Below, one piece after another: positions 37,788-48,529 of a DNA stretch of 64,000 nucleotides; the first letter of the stretch is position 1, and every line of letters starts with the position of its first letter. The notes under the pieces were generated by a model. The model ran no database searches and was not told where the DNA came from. It saw only the letters and a program-made list of their open reading frames with translations. This DNA is from Mycolicibacillus parakoreensis (lineage in GTDB: Bacteria > Actinomycetota > Actinomycetes > Mycobacteriales > Mycobacteriaceae): positions 1,736,001 to 1,800,000 of the forward strand of contig NZ_CP092365.1 in NCBI RefSeq assembly GCF_022370835.2, in the 5' to 3' direction. The translations under genes and the position numbers were made by a program.

Positions 37788-39131
37788 ATGAACGTCGTGG
37801 TGACCACCGCCTCGCTGCTCGGTTTTTTGGTGCTCACCGCCGGCACCGCGCTGTTCGTCGCCGCCGAATTCGCGCTGACCACCCTGGAGCGCAGTGCGGT
37901 GGAGGCCAACGCCCGCAGCGGTGACCGCCGCGACCTGTACGTGCAGCGCGCCCACCACAGCCTGTCGTTTCAGCTCTCCGGGGCCCAGCTGGGGATCTCG
38001 ATCACCACGCTGGCCACCGGGTACCTGGCCGAGCCGCTGCTGGCCCGCTGGATCCGGCCGGTGCTGGGCGCCGTGGGCGTGCCCCATGGCGCCATCGGCG
38101 GCGTCGCGCTGGGGGCGGCGCTGCTGATCGCCACCTCGCTGTCGATGGTCTTCGGCGAACTGGTGCCCAAGAACCTGGCGGTGGCCCGACCGCTGCCGTG
38201 CGCCCGGGCCGCCGCCGGGCCGCAGCTGCTGTTCTCGGCGGTGTTCGCGGTGGCGATCCGGCTGACCAACGGCGCGGCCAACGCGATCCTGCGTTGGCTG
38301 GGCATCGAACCCGCCGAGGAGCTGCGCTCGGCGCGTTCCCCCCGCGAGCTGGTCGCGCTGGTGCGCACCTCGGCGCGCAGCGGCGCGTTGGACGCCCCGA
38401 CCGCTGCGCTGGTGGGCCGCTCGCTGACGTTCGGCACGCTCACCGCCGACGAGCTGATGACCCCGCGCTCGAAGGTGGTGGCGCTGCAGGCCGACGACAC
38501 CGTCGCCGATCTGGCGGCCACCGCCGCCGACACCGGGATCTCGCGGTTCCCGATCATCCGCGGCGACCTCGACGAGACGATCGGCATCGTGCACGTCAAA
38601 CAGGTCTTCGAGGTGCCGCCCGCCGAGCGGGCCGGCATCCGACTGGAGAGCATCGCCGGGCCGGTGGCGGTGGTGCCCTCCACCCTCGACGGGGACGCGG
38701 TGATGAGCCAGATCCGGGCCAACGGCCTGCAGACCGCCCTGGTCGTCGACGAGTACGGCGGCACCGCCGGGATGGTCACCGTGGAGGATCTGATCGAGGA
38801 GATCGTCGGCGACGTGCGCGACGAGCACGACGACGCCGCCCCCGACGTGGTCGCGGTCGGCGCCGGATGGCAGGTCTCCGGGCTGCTGCGCATCGACGAG
38901 GTCGCCGCCACCACCGGCTACCGCGGCCCCGACGGCGAGTACGACACCATCGGGGGCCTGGTGCTGCACCAGCTGGGGCGCATCCCGCAGGGCGGCGAGG
39001 TCGTCGAGCTGCCGCTGGTCGACCCGGAGGCCGGTGTCGAGCCCTCGGTGCGCTGGCGGGCGCGGGTGGTGCGCATGGACGGTCGGCGCATCGACGTGCT
39101 CGAGCTCACCGTCGAGCGGGGGGCGCGCTAG
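37788..39131 (+). CDS. CNNM/CorC-type membrane protein with CBS pair and C-terminal CorC domain
   Basis: This 447-residue protein corresponds to M. tuberculosis Rv1842c. Order of domains: DUF21 (CNNM) transmembrane region with three to four helices (about 1-190, including [22 protein letters not shown] and [10 protein letters not shown]), a CBS pair (about 220-340, with [10 protein letters not shown] and [12 protein letters not shown]), and a CorC/HlyC domain (about 350-440). Such proteins are linked to magnesium, cobalt or sodium transport. Its stop TAG directly abuts the ATG of a second CNNM gene, so the two may form a heteromer. Confidence 0.9.
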   Translation: MNVVVTTASLLGFLVLTAGTALFVAAEFALTTLERSAVEANARSGDRRDLYVQRAHHSLSFQLSGAQLGISITTLATGYLAEPLLARWIRPVLGAVGVPHGAIGGVALGAALLIATSLSMVFGELVPKNLAVARPLPCARAAAGPQLLFSAVFAVAIRLTNGAANAILRWLGIEPAEELRSARSPRELVALVRTSARSGALDAPTAALVGRSLTFGTLTADELMTPRSKVVALQADDTVADLAATAADTGISRFPIIRGDLDETIGIVHVKQVFEVPPAERAGIRLESIAGPVAVVPSTLDGDAVMSQIRANGLQTALVVDEYGGTAGMVTVEDLIEEIVGDVRDEHDDAAPDVVAVGAGWQVSGLLRIDEVAATTGYRGPDGEYDTIGGLVLHQLGRIPQGGEVVELPLVDPEAGVEPSVRWRARVVRMDGRRIDVLELTVERGAR

Positions 39132-40181
39132 ATGCTCAGCGTGGCGGCGGTGCTGCTGACCGTGGCGCTGCTCGGCGCCAACGCGTTCTTCGTCGGCGCG
39201 GAGTTCTCGTTGATCTCGGCGCGCCGCGACCGGCTGGAGGCCCTGGCCGAGCAGGGCAAAAAAAGTGCGGTCACCGTCATCCGGGCCGGCGAACAGCTCT
39301 CGCTGATGCTGGCCGGGGCCCAGTTGGGTGTCACGGTCTGCTCGATCCTGCTGGGCCGGGTCGCCGAGCCGGCGGTCGCCGGCCTGCTCGACGACCCGTT
39401 CGCGCTGATCGGGGTGCCCGACCCGGTGCTGCACACGGCGGCCTTCGTGGTGGCGCTGGCGATCGTGGTCACCTTGCACGTGCTGCTCGGCGAGATGGTG
39501 CCCAAGAACATCGCGATCGCCGGACCGGAGACCGCCGCGATGCTGCTGATCCCCGGCTACCTGGTGTATGTGCGTGCCGTGCGTCCACTGATCGCGTTCT
39601 ACAACTGGTGCGCCAACATCACCCTGCGGGCGCTGCGCATCGAGCCGCGCGACGAACTCGACATCGCGGTGTCCACCGTCGAGCTCTCCGAGATGATCGC
39701 CGAATCGGTCTCCGAGGGGCTGCTCGACTCCGAGGAGCACACCCGGCTGACCCGGGCGTTGGCGATCCGCTCGCGGGTGGTCGCCGACATCGCCGTGCCG
39801 CGCCGGGCGATCCGCACCGTGACCGCCGCCCCGGGGGCCGGGCCGACCGTCGGGGCGGTGGAGACCGCGCTGGCCGCCACCGGCTTCTCCCGGTTCCCGG
39901 TGCTCGACCCGGCCGGAACCTTCATCGGCTACGTCCACATCAAAGACGTGCTCGGGCTCGGCGACGACCCCGCTGCGGTGCTTGAGCGCGCCGCGGTGCG
40001 GCCGCTGCCCCGGGTGCCGGCGGCGCTGTCGCTGGCCGAGGCGTTGTCGCGGCTGCGCCGCACCAACAGTCACCTCGCACTGGTCACCGCCGCCGACGGG
40101 GCGGTGGTCGCGATGGTGACCCTGGAGGATCTGGTCGAGGACCTGGTCGGCACGGTGCGCGACGGGACCCACCGGATCTAG
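39132..40181 (+). CDS. CNNM-type membrane protein with CBS pair (no CorC domain)
   Basis: This 349-residue paralogue of the preceding protein corresponds to M. tuberculosis Rv1841c. It has the DUF21 membrane domain (SGAQ-like LAGAQLGVTVCSILLGRVAEP, LLGEMVPKNIAIAGPE) and a CBS pair ending in TLEDLVEDLVGTVRDG. It lacks the C-terminal CorC domain of its neighbour. The ATG follows the previous stop with no gap, and its own stop is followed immediately by the next ATG. This back-to-back arrangement implies tight translational coupling across three genes. Confidence 0.9.
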   Translation: MLSVAAVLLTVALLGANAFFVGAEFSLISARRDRLEALAEQGKKSAVTVIRAGEQLSLMLAGAQLGVTVCSILLGRVAEPAVAGLLDDPFALIGVPDPVLHTAAFVVALAIVVTLHVLLGEMVPKNIAIAGPETAAMLLIPGYLVYVRAVRPLIAFYNWCANITLRALRIEPRDELDIAVSTVELSEMIAESVSEGLLDSEEHTRLTRALAIRSRVVADIAVPRRAIRTVTAAPGAGPTVGAVETALAATGFSRFPVLDPAGTFIGYVHIKDVLGLGDDPAAVLERAAVRPLPRVPAALSLAEALSRLRRTNSHLALVTAADGAVVAMVTLEDLVEDLVGTVRDGTHRI

Positions 40182-41072
40182 ATGGACGCGGTGCTCCCGG
40201 TCGCCGTCTGGCGCGTTCGGCGACACGCCCACCGGGCCCGGCTGCAGGCGGTGCTCGGCGACTACCTCACCGGCCGCGCCGACGGGCAGAGCGACCCGGT
40301 CATCGACTTCCTGTTCACCTACTACCGTCCGCGGCCCGGCCGGCTGCTGCGCTGGCATCCCGGATACGGGGTGCACCTCGGTGCGTCCGGCGCCGACGAG
40401 GCGGCGCGCCGGCAGCTGGGCGCCTACGCCGGCTACCGCGGCTACCACCGCACCGCCGCCGGGGTCGGCGTCGACCCGGCGTTCGCGCGTCGCCGCCGCG
40501 ACACGGTCGCCCACCTGGCCCGGTTGCTGGCGGCCATCGCCGCCCGGCCGGCCCGGCTGTCGTGTTTCGGGTTGCACGAGTGGGCGATGGTCTTCCGCGA
40601 CACCCGGCGCCAGCATCCGCAGGTGCCGCTGCGGCTGGGCCGTGCGGGCACCGACGCCGTCGTCGAGGAGCTGGAGCTGCGCTGCACCCACTACGACGCG
40701 TTCCGGTTCTTCACCGCCGCGGCCCGACCCCGCAACGACGCCGCCCTGAGCCGCGCCACCCAGATCGCCCACGAACAGCCCGGCTGCCTGCACGCGGCGA
40801 TGGATCTGTACCGGTGCTGCTACCAGCTGGAACCGTTGATCCCCGCCGAGCTGACCGCCGAGTGCTTCCTGCTGGCGCGCACCGCCCGCATCCTGGACAT
40901 GCGGGCCAGCCCGTATGACCTCGCCGGGTTCGGCTACCCGGCGGTGCCGATCGAAACCCCGGCCGGACGCGCCGAGTACGTCCGGGCCCAGACCGCGATC
41001 GCCGAGCGCGCGGCACCACTGCGGGCCCGGGTCTTGGCGCACTGCCGCGACCTGCTGGAAACGATCCGCTGA
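40182..41072 (+). CDS. Conserved actinobacterial protein of unknown function
   Basis: This 296-residue soluble protein is rich in Arg, Ala and Leu, with no signal peptide or membrane helix. Notable conserved-looking segments are YYRPRPGRLLRWHPGYGVHL, CFGLHEWAMVF, DAFRFFTAAARP and AMDLYRCCYQLEPLIPAEL, with several His and Cys residues that could bind a ligand or metal. I do not recognise a fold; some databases may label relatives as a 3-methyladenine DNA glycosylase, but I see no motif supporting that. The ATG directly follows the stop of the CNNM gene, so it is translated in the same operon. Confidence 0.8.
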   Translation: MDAVLPVAVWRVRRHAHRARLQAVLGDYLTGRADGQSDPVIDFLFTYYRPRPGRLLRWHPGYGVHLGASGADEAARRQLGAYAGYRGYHRTAAGVGVDPAFARRRRDTVAHLARLLAAIAARPARLSCFGLHEWAMVFRDTRRQHPQVPLRLGRAGTDAVVEELELRCTHYDAFRFFTAAARPRNDAALSRATQIAHEQPGCLHAAMDLYRCCYQLEPLIPAELTAECFLLARTARILDMRASPYDLAGFGYPAVPIETPAGRAEYVRAQTAIAERAAPLRARVLAHCRDLLETIR

Positions 41073-41171
41073 ACCGATCGGGGCCCGCCGGTTGCCGGTT
41101 GCCGGGCCGCGGCGTACTGCCCGGTAAGGTGGGCACGTTGCTTCGCCAACGGAGCCAGCAAGGGAGGAAGC

Positions 41172-43358
41172 ATGACGGACCGCGTGTCGGTGGGTGAACT
41201 GCGTGTCGCCCGTGAGCTCTACGACTTCATCACCGACGAGGCGCTACCGGGCACCGGCGTGGACCCGGATCGGTTCTGGACCGGTGTCGACCAGATCGTC
41301 ACCGACCTGACCCCCCGCAACCGCGAGCTGCTGGACCGCCGCGACGACCTGCAGGCCCAGATCGACAAATGGCACCGGGCCCGGGTCATCGGACCCCACG
41401 ATCCGCAGGCCTACCAGGAATTCCTCACCGAGATCGGCTACCTGCACGACGAGCCGGGCGGGGTCGCGATCACCACCGCCGACGTCGACGCCGAGATCAC
41501 CACGACCGCCGGTCCGCAGCTGGTGGTGCCGGTGACCAACGCGCGGTTCGCGCTGAACGCCGCCAACGCCCGGTGGGGATCGCTGTATGACGCGCTGTAC
41601 GGCACCGACGTCATCCCCGAGGACGGCGGCGCGGAGAAGGGCACCAGCTACAACCGGGTCCGCGGCGACAAGGTCATCGCCTACGCGCGCGACTTCCTCG
41701 ACGAGGCGGTCCCGCTGGCCACCAGCTCCTACACCGACGCCACCGCGTTCGAGGTCGTCGACGGCCAGCTGATGGTGAGCCTGGGCGCCGACCGCTCCAC
41801 GCTGCTGGCCGACCGGGACCAGTTCGTCGGCTACCTCGGCGAGCCGGATGCGCCGACCGCGCTGCTGCTGGCCCACCACGGCCTGCACATCGAGATCCTC
41901 ATCGACGCGGACTCCCCGATCGGGCGCACCGACGGCGCCGGCATCAAAGACGTGGTGCTGGAGTCGGCGGTCACCACGATCATCGACTTCGAGGACTCGA
42001 TCACCGCGGTCGACGCCGAGGACAAGGTGCTCGGCTACCGCAACTGGCTGGGCCTGAACCGGGGTGACCTCGCCGAAGAGGTGAGCAAGGACGGCGCCAG
42101 CTTCACCCGGGTGCTCAACGCGGACCGCAGCTATGTCACCCCCGACGGCGGGGAGCTCACCCTGCCCGGGCGCAGCCTGCTGTTCGTGCGCAACGTCGGG
42201 CACCTGATGACCAACGACGCGATCGTGTTCGCCGACGGCACCGAGGTGTTCGAGGGCATCCAGGACGCGCTGTTCACCGCGCTGATCGCCGTGCACGGGC
42301 TCAAATCCGGCGACGACAACGGCCCGCTGGTCAACAGCCGCACGGGCTCGGTCTACATCGTCAAACCCAAGATGCACGGCCCGGAGGAGGCGGCGTTCAC
42401 CGCCGAGCTGTTCGGTCGGGTCGAGCAGCTGCTCGACCTGCCCACCGCCACCCTCAAAGTCGGCATCATGGACGAGGAGCGCCGCACCACGGTCAACCTG
42501 ATGGCCTGCATCCAGGCCGCCGCCGACCGGGTGGTGTTCATCAACACCGGTTTTCTGGACCGCACCGGCGACGAGATCCACACCTCGATGGAGGCCGGGC
42601 CGATGGTCCGCAAGGGCGCGATGAAAACCCAGCCGTGGATCACCGCCTACGAGGACAACAACGTCGACGTCGGCCTGAGCTGCGGGCTGGCCGGCCGCGC
42701 CCAGATCGGCAAGGGCATGTGGACGATGACCGACCTGATGGCCGACATGATGGAGCAGAAGATCGGCCAGCCCCGCGCCGGGGCGTCCACCGCCTGGGTG
42801 CCGTCGCCGACCGCGGCCACCCTGCACGCCATCCACTACCACCAGGTGGATGTGCGCGCGGTCCAGCAGGATTTGGCCGGGCACCGCCGCGCCGGCCTCG
42901 AGCAGTTGCTGACGATCCCGCTGGCCAAGGAACTGGCCTGGGCGCCGGAGGAGATCCACGAGGAGGTCGACAACAACTGCCAGTCGATCCTGGGCTACGT
43001 GGTGCGCTGGGTCGGTCAGGGGGTGGGCTGCTCGAAGGTGCCCGACATCCACGACGTCGCGCTGATGGAGGACCGCGCCACCCTGCGGATCTCCAGCCAG
43101 CTGCTGGCCAACTGGCTGCGCCACGGGGTGATCACCGCCGAGACGGTGCGCGCCAGCCTGGAACGCATGGCGCTGGTCGTCGACGAGCAGAACGCCGGCG
43201 ACCCCGCGTACCCGCCGATGGGCCCCGACTTCGACGCCAGCATCCCGTTCCTGGCCGCCGAGGAGCTGATCCTGTCGGGGACCAGCCAGCCCAACGGCTA
43301 CACCGAGCCGATCCTGCACCGCCGTCGCCGCGAGTTCAAGGCTCAGGCCGGCCTGTGA
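41172..43358 (+). CDS. glcB: Malate synthase G
   Basis: This 728-residue enzyme condenses glyoxylate with acetyl-CoA to malate, the second step of the glyoxylate shunt used on fatty acids and acetate. It matches M. tuberculosis GlcB (Rv1837c). Features include the N-terminal helical clasp, the barrel segment [60 protein letters not shown] and the loop [13 protein letters not shown] near the active site. The ATG at 41172 follows GGGAGGAAG. It stands 99 nt after the operon above, with no evident terminator. Confidence 0.97.
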   Translation: MTDRVSVGELRVARELYDFITDEALPGTGVDPDRFWTGVDQIVTDLTPRNRELLDRRDDLQAQIDKWHRARVIGPHDPQAYQEFLTEIGYLHDEPGGVAITTADVDAEITTTAGPQLVVPVTNARFALNAANARWGSLYDALYGTDVIPEDGGAEKGTSYNRVRGDKVIAYARDFLDEAVPLATSSYTDATAFEVVDGQLMVSLGADRSTLLADRDQFVGYLGEPDAPTALLLAHHGLHIEILIDADSPIGRTDGAGIKDVVLESAVTTIIDFEDSITAVDAEDKVLGYRNWLGLNRGDLAEEVSKDGASFTRVLNADRSYVTPDGGELTLPGRSLLFVRNVGHLMTNDAIVFADGTEVFEGIQDALFTALIAVHGLKSGDDNGPLVNSRTGSVYIVKPKMHGPEEAAFTAELFGRVEQLLDLPTATLKVGIMDEERRTTVNLMACIQAAADRVVFINTGFLDRTGDEIHTSMEAGPMVRKGAMKTQPWITAYEDNNVDVGLSCGLAGRAQIGKGMWTMTDLMADMMEQKIGQPRAGASTAWVPSPTAATLHAIHYHQVDVRAVQQDLAGHRRAGLEQLLTIPLAKELAWAPEEIHEEVDNNCQSILGYVVRWVGQGVGCSKVPDIHDVALMEDRATLRISSQLLANWLRHGVITAETVRASLERMALVVDEQNAGDPAYPPMGPDFDASIPFLAAEELILSGTSQPNGYTEPILHRRRREFKAQAGL

Positions 43359-43390
43359 CCGACCACTGACCCGACCACCACGACAGCGCC

Positions 43391-45307
43391 ATGGGTAGAC
43401 ACAGCATCCCCGACCCCGACGAGCAGCCCGACGAGCCCGACCGGCTCGACGACGACGGCCCGGGTGCCGAGACCGACGCGGCCGACGCGCCGGACGCCGC
43501 CGACCGCGGTGCGCGGACCGGCCCGGTGCCCACCGGCGGTCCCGCCGTGCCCCGGGCCCGGCGCAGCCTCGGCGAGTGGCGCGGCGGCCACCGCAGCGAG
43601 GGCGGTCGCCGGGGAGTGTCGGTGGGCGTGATCGCCGCACTGATCACCGTGGTGGTGCTGGTCAGCGGGGTGATCCTGTGGCGGTTCTTCGGGGCGGTGC
43701 TCTCCCACCGCTCGGATACCGCCGCGGCCCGCTGCGTCGACGGTGACGAGACCGTCGCGGTGGTCGCCGACCCGTCGATCGCCGAGCACGTGCAGCAGTT
43801 GGCCGAGGAGTTCACCGGCACCGGACGTCAGGTCGCCGACCGGTGCGTGTCGGTGACGGTGAAGGCGGCCGGCTCCAACGCGGTCATCAGCGGGTTCATC
43901 GGCGACTGGCCGGCCGACCTCGGTCAGCGCCCGGCGCTGTGGATCCCCGGCAGCTCGATCGCCACCGCCCGGCTGCAGGCCGCGGTCGGCACCGAGACCG
44001 TCAGCGACGCCCGCTCGCTGGTGCGCTCCCCGGTGCAGCTGGCGGTGCGCCCGGAACTGCAATCCGCTCTCGGTGAACGGGACTGGGCGGCGCTGCCGGC
44101 GCTGCAGACCACCCCCGACGCCCTCGACGGGCTGGATCTGGCGCACTGGGGCTCGCTGCGGCTTTCGCTGCCGACCAGCGGCAACGGCGATGCCGCGGCG
44201 TTGGCCGCCGAAGCCGTCGCCACCGCGTCGGCCCCGGCCGACCACCCCGCCACCGACGGGGTCTCCGCGGTGCGCAGCCTGGTCGGCGGCCAGCCCACAC
44301 TCGCCGACACCTCGCTGGCCGAGGCGATGAACGTGCTGCTCGGCGCCGAGGACCCGGCGAGCGCACCGGTGCACGCGGTGGTCACCACCGAACAACAGCT
44401 CGTCGCCCGCGCCGCCTCGTCGGCCGACCGCACCGACACCCTGGCCGGCTGGCTGCCCTCGGGGCCGGTGGCGGTGGCCGACTACCCCACCGTGCTGCTG
44501 GCGGGCAGTTGGCTCTCCGACGAGCAGGTCACCGGCGCCAGCGAATTCGCGCGGTTTCTGCGCAAACCCGATCAGTTGGCCACCTTCGCCGAGGCCGGTT
44601 TCCGGGCCCCGGACACCGACGACGACACCGACGACGCCCTGCCCGACAGCGACGTCACCGACTTCCCCGCCATCGAGGCGACCGTGCCGGTCGGCGACGA
44701 CTCGCTGCGCGCCACGCTGGCCAACACGGTGAGCGCCCCGGCCGCCGGTCCGGCCACGGTGATCATGCTCGACCAGTCGATGGGCGAGCAGGACGGGGCG
44801 CGCAGCCGGCTGGCCAACGTCACCGCCGCGCTCGGCGCGGCGGTGGCGGGGCTGCCGGCGGATTCCACCGTCGGGCTGTGGACGTTCGACGGCACCGAGG
44901 GCAACGCCGCGGTCGCCGCCGGGCCCGTCGACGAGGTGCGCGACCCGGTGACCGAGCGCCTCGAGGCGCTCGGTGCCACCTCCGACGGGGCGGTGTCGTT
45001 CACCACGCTGCGGCTGGTCTACACCGAGGCGCTGGCCCAGTATCAGCAGGGCCGGCCCAACGCGGTGCTGGTGATCACCACCGGGCCGCACACCGACAAG
45101 ACACTCGACGGTCCCGGCCTGCAGGATTACCTGCGCGGCGCCGTCGACCCCGCCCGCCCGGTCGCGGTCAACGTGCTCGACTTCGGCGACGACGCCGACC
45201 GCGCCACCTGGGAGGCGGTCGCCGAGATCAGCGGCGGCAGCTACCGGCAGCTGCCCAGCTCGGACACCCCCGAACTGGCCACCGCGCTCAGCGCCCTGCT
45301 GGGCTGA
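43391..45307 (+). CDS. Membrane-anchored protein with solute-binding-like and vWA domains
   Basis: This 638-residue protein corresponds to M. tuberculosis Rv1836c. An acidic, disordered cytoplasmic N-terminus (about 1-75) precedes one transmembrane helix (about 77-100). An extracytoplasmic region resembling a periplasmic substrate-binding protein follows (about 108-430, with LARFLRKPDQLATFAEAGFR-like ending). The C-terminal von Willebrand A domain (about 450-638) has a partial metal site DQSMGEQ instead of the usual DxSxS. The role is unknown; this pair of domains suggests cell-envelope ligand binding. It is convergent with gcvP across 58 nt. Confidence 0.85.
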   Translation: MGRHSIPDPDEQPDEPDRLDDDGPGAETDAADAPDAADRGARTGPVPTGGPAVPRARRSLGEWRGGHRSEGGRRGVSVGVIAALITVVVLVSGVILWRFFGAVLSHRSDTAAARCVDGDETVAVVADPSIAEHVQQLAEEFTGTGRQVADRCVSVTVKAAGSNAVISGFIGDWPADLGQRPALWIPGSSIATARLQAAVGTETVSDARSLVRSPVQLAVRPELQSALGERDWAALPALQTTPDALDGLDLAHWGSLRLSLPTSGNGDAAALAAEAVATASAPADHPATDGVSAVRSLVGGQPTLADTSLAEAMNVLLGAEDPASAPVHAVVTTEQQLVARAASSADRTDTLAGWLPSGPVAVADYPTVLLAGSWLSDEQVTGASEFARFLRKPDQLATFAEAGFRAPDTDDDTDDALPDSDVTDFPAIEATVPVGDDSLRATLANTVSAPAAGPATVIMLDQSMGEQDGARSRLANVTAALGAAVAGLPADSTVGLWTFDGTEGNAAVAAGPVDEVRDPVTERLEALGATSDGAVSFTTLRLVYTEALAQYQQGRPNAVLVITTGPHTDKTLDGPGLQDYLRGAVDPARPVAVNVLDFGDDADRATWEAVAEISGGSYRQLPSSDTPELATALSALLG

Positions 45308-45365
45308 GCCGACCCGAGCGGCCGACCCCAGCGCGGTTCCGGCGGCCCGCCGGGCCGGTGAGCCC

Positions 45366-48221
45366 TCAGCGGTAGCTGTCCACCGGCGGGCACGAGCACA
45401 CCAGGTTGCGGTCGCCGTGGGCGCCGTCGATGCGACGCACCGGCGGCCACACCTTCGGCCGGTAGGCGGTGCCCAGCGGGTAGCCGGCCTGCTCGCGGCT
45501 GTACGGATGGGCCCAGTCCTCGGTGAGCAGGCACGCCGCGGTGTGCGGCGCCCCGCGCAGCGGGTTGTCCTCGGCGTCCCACCGTCCCGCCGCGACCTGC
45601 TCGATCTCCTCGCGGATCGCGATCATCGCGGCGCAGAACGCCTCCAGCTCGGCGAGGCTCTCGCTCTCGGTGGGTTCGACCATCAGGGTGCCGGCCACCG
45701 GGAAACTCATCGTCGGGGCGTGAAAGCCGTAGTCGGCGAGGCGTTTGGCGACGTCGTCGACGGTGACCCCGGTCGCCTTGGTCAGCGGCCGCAGATCCAG
45801 GATGCACTCGTGGGCGACCATGCCGTCGGCCCCGGTGTAGAGCACCGGGTAGTGCTCGCCGAGCCGGTGCGCCAGATAGTTGGCCGAGGCGATCGCGGTC
45901 AGCGACGCCGCCCGCAGCCCCGCCGCCCCCATCATCCGGATGTAGGCCCAGGTGATCGGCAGGATCGAGGCCGATCCGTAGGGCGCCGAGGAGACCGGCC
46001 GCCCGCCGGGCAGCCCGTCGGCCAGCGGATGGCCGGGCAGAAACTCCGCCAGGTGGGCGCGCACCGCCACCGGGCCCACCCCCGGCCCGCCGCCGCCGTG
46101 CGGGATGCAGAACGTCTTGTGCAGGTTGAGATGGCTGACGTCGCCGCCGAACTTCCCGGGGCGGGCCAGCCCGACCAGCGCGTTGAGGTTCGCGCCGTCG
46201 ACGTAGACCTGCCCGCCGGCGTCGTGGACGGCCGCACAGATCTCGGCGATGTCGCGTTCGTAGACCCCGTGGGTCGACGGGTAGGTGATCATCAGGGCGC
46301 CCAGGTGCTCGGCGTGGTCGGCGATCTTGGCACGCAGGTCGTCGAGGTCGACGTCGCCGTTGTCGCGGCAGGCCACCACCACCACCCGCATCCCGGCCAG
46401 CGCGGCGGAGGCGGCGTTGGTGCCGTGCGCGCTCGACGGGATCAGGCAGACATCGCGGTGGGGCTGGCCGCGGCCGGCGTGGTAGTCGTGGATGGCCAAC
46501 AGCCCCGCGTACTCCCCCTGCGAGCCGGCGTTGGGCTGCAGCGAGACCGCGTCGTAGCCGGTCATCTCCGCCAGCCAGGTCGCCAGCTGCTCGATCAGCG
46601 CCCGCAGGCCCGGGCTGTCGGCCTCCGGGGCGAACGGGTGCAGCCCGGCGAACTCCGGCCAGGTGATCGGCTCCATCTTCGCGGCGGCGTTGAGTTTCAT
46701 CGTGCACGAGCCCAGCGGGATCATGCTGCGATCCAGTGCGATGTCCTTGTCGGCCAGGCTGCGCAGATAGCGCATCATCGCCGTCTCGGTGCGGTAGGCG
46801 GTGAACGCCGGATGGGTGAGGAACGCCGAGGTGCGGGTGGCGATCGCGGGCTCGGCCGGTTCGGCCGCGCTCACCCCGAAGGCGCCCAGCACCGTCGCGA
46901 CGTGCTCGGCGGTGGTGGCCTCGTCACAGGCGACCGCGACGTGGTCGGCGTCGACGAGCCACAGGTTGACGCCCTCGGCCTTGGCGGCGGCCACGATCTG
47001 CGCGGCGTGGCCGGGCACCCGCGCCAGCACGGTGTCGAAGAACTGCCGGTGCACCAGGGCCTCGCCGAGCGCGCCGGCGATCGTGGCGGCGTGGCCGTGC
47101 ACGCGACGCGCGATCGCGGTGAGGCCCTCGGCGCCGTGGTAGCTGGCGTACATGGCGGCCATCACCGCCAGCAGCGCCTGCGCGGTGCAGATGTTGGAGG
47201 TCGCCCTGTCGCGGCGGATGTGCTGTTCGCGGGTCTGCAGCGCCAGCCGGTAGGCGGGGGCGCCGTCGGCGTCGACGGAGACCCCGACGAGGCGCCCGGG
47301 CAGCTGGCGGGCGTGGCGCTCCCCGACCGCCAGGTAGCCGGCGTGCGGACCGCCGAAGCCCATCGGCACCCCGAACCGCTGCGCGCTGCCGAAGGCGACG
47401 TCGGCACCGATGTCACCGGGCGGGGTGATCAGGGTCAACGCCAGCAGGTCCGCGCCGAGCGCGACGAGGGCCCCGCGCCGGTGCGCCTCGGCGACCAGCG
47501 GTTCCCAGTCGGTGACCCGCCCGCTGGCGCCGGGCAGCTGGGCGATCACGCCGAAGAACTCCTCCCCGTCGGGCAGCTCGGGAAGACCCCGGCGCAGGTC
47601 GGCGACGACCAGGTCGATGCCGAGCGGCTCGGCGCGGGTGGCCAGCACCGCCGCGCTCTGGGTGAACAGGTCGACGTCGACGGCCAGTCGAGTGGATTTT
47701 CCGCGCGCCGCCCGGTGCATCAGGGTCATCGCCTCGGCGGCGGCGGTGCCCTCGTCGAGCATCGAGGCGTTGGCGATCGGCAGCCCGGTCAGGTCGGCGA
47801 CCATCGTCTGGAAGTTCAGCAACGCCTCCAGCCGGCCCTGGCTGATCTCCGGCTGATACGGGGTGTAGGAGGTGTACCAGGCCGGGTTCTCCAGGATGTT
47901 GCGGCGCAGCACCGCGGGGGTGAACGTGTCGTAGTAGCCCTGGCCGATCATCGAGACCGCGACGGTGTTGGTCAGCGCCAAATCCCGCAGCTCCGCGAGC
48001 GCCTCCTGCTCGCTCACCGCCGGCGGCAGGTTCTCCAGCCCGGGCGCCGGTGCGGCGCCGCCGCCGGGGTCGAGGATCGCCGCCGGCAGCGCCCGCTCGG
48101 CCAGCTCCTGCAGGGAGCCGACCCCGATCGCGTCGAGCATGGTCTGCAGCGCGGCGGGGTCGGGGCCGATGTGGCGGTCGGCGAAGTCGGCGGTGTGGGG
48201 CGGGTGGTAGGCGGTGGACAC
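45366..48221 (-). CDS. gcvP: Glycine dehydrogenase (decarboxylating), P-protein
   Basis: This 951-residue PLP enzyme is the P subunit of the glycine cleavage system (gcvB, Rv1832 in M. tuberculosis). It decarboxylates glycine and transfers aminomethyl to lipoyl-GcvH. Both homologous halves are present as a single chain. The PLP Lys is in [17 protein letters not shown] (about residue 702), and the Gly-rich [14 protein letters not shown] is conserved. The GTG at 48221 has AGGAG eight bases upstream and is preferred over an ATG at 48239. A tandem glycine riboswitch lies upstream. gcvH is 3 kb away on the same strand; the T-protein is not in the window. Confidence 0.96.
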   Translation of the reverse strand: MSTAYHPPHTADFADRHIGPDPAALQTMLDAIGVGSLQELAERALPAAILDPGGGAAPAPGLENLPPAVSEQEALAELRDLALTNTVAVSMIGQGYYDTFTPAVLRRNILENPAWYTSYTPYQPEISQGRLEALLNFQTMVADLTGLPIANASMLDEGTAAAEAMTLMHRAARGKSTRLAVDVDLFTQSAAVLATRAEPLGIDLVVADLRRGLPELPDGEEFFGVIAQLPGASGRVTDWEPLVAEAHRRGALVALGADLLALTLITPPGDIGADVAFGSAQRFGVPMGFGGPHAGYLAVGERHARQLPGRLVGVSVDADGAPAYRLALQTREQHIRRDRATSNICTAQALLAVMAAMYASYHGAEGLTAIARRVHGHAATIAGALGEALVHRQFFDTVLARVPGHAAQIVAAAKAEGVNLWLVDADHVAVACDEATTAEHVATVLGAFGVSAAEPAEPAIATRTSAFLTHPAFTAYRTETAMMRYLRSLADKDIALDRSMIPLGSCTMKLNAAAKMEPITWPEFAGLHPFAPEADSPGLRALIEQLATWLAEMTGYDAVSLQPNAGSQGEYAGLLAIHDYHAGRGQPHRDVCLIPSSAHGTNAASAALAGMRVVVVACRDNGDVDLDDLRAKIADHAEHLGALMITYPSTHGVYERDIAEICAAVHDAGGQVYVDGANLNALVGLARPGKFGGDVSHLNLHKTFCIPHGGGGPGVGPVAVRAHLAEFLPGHPLADGLPGGRPVSSAPYGSASILPITWAYIRMMGAAGLRAASLTAIASANYLAHRLGEHYPVLYTGADGMVAHECILDLRPLTKATGVTVDDVAKRLADYGFHAPTMSFPVAGTLMVEPTESESLAELEAFCAAMIAIREEIEQVAAGRWDAEDNPLRGAPHTAACLLTEDWAHPYSREQAGYPLGTAYRPKVWPPVRRIDGAHGDRNLVCSCPPVDSYR

Positions 48222-48259
48222 TGATGACGCTCCTGACATGGGTCGACGGCCTGACGGCG

Positions 48260-48475
48260 GGCCCTCTCCCTCTGTCTTCACCCGGGCACCGGGCGCCTGA
48301 AAGATTCGGTGTCCGCCCCGCGGGCGGGCGCACCTTTCCCCATCGGCGGGCGAGCCCAGCGGGTCGCCGCTTTCCAGAGGCATCGGGGCCAGGCGCGGTC
48401 CGGGTGCCTGAGAGGTTGACGGAGAGGTGTTGCTCCTTCGGCGTCCGTGACTGGCGGTCACGGAACTCTCCCGCG
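48260..48475 (-). ncRNA. Tandem glycine riboswitch upstream of gcvP
   Basis: Two glycine-aptamer-like units lie in series on the minus strand. The first (about 48475-48365) has GGGAGAG, GCCGAAGGAGCAAC, CCTCTCAGGCA, GGACCG and CTCTGGAAAGCGG. The second (about 48360-48260) has CCGATGGGGAAAGGTGCG, AATCTTTCAGGCGCCCGG, GGGTGAAGACAGAGGGAGAG. These match the RF00504-type consensus in order and spacing. Glycine binding is expected to turn on gcvP so that excess glycine is cleaved. The second aptamer ends about 40 nt before the gcvP start. Confidence 0.92.
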
Positions 48476-48529
48476 CGAGGGCGATGCGCCCCCAGCCTAC
48501 CCAGTGCCGCCGGCCCGGCGGCGGGCCCG

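Noticed and set aside
45308..45365. GC-rich short hairpin between the vWA protein gene and gcvP as a terminator
   Set aside because: Stem is short and of a kind that occurs by chance at this GC content.
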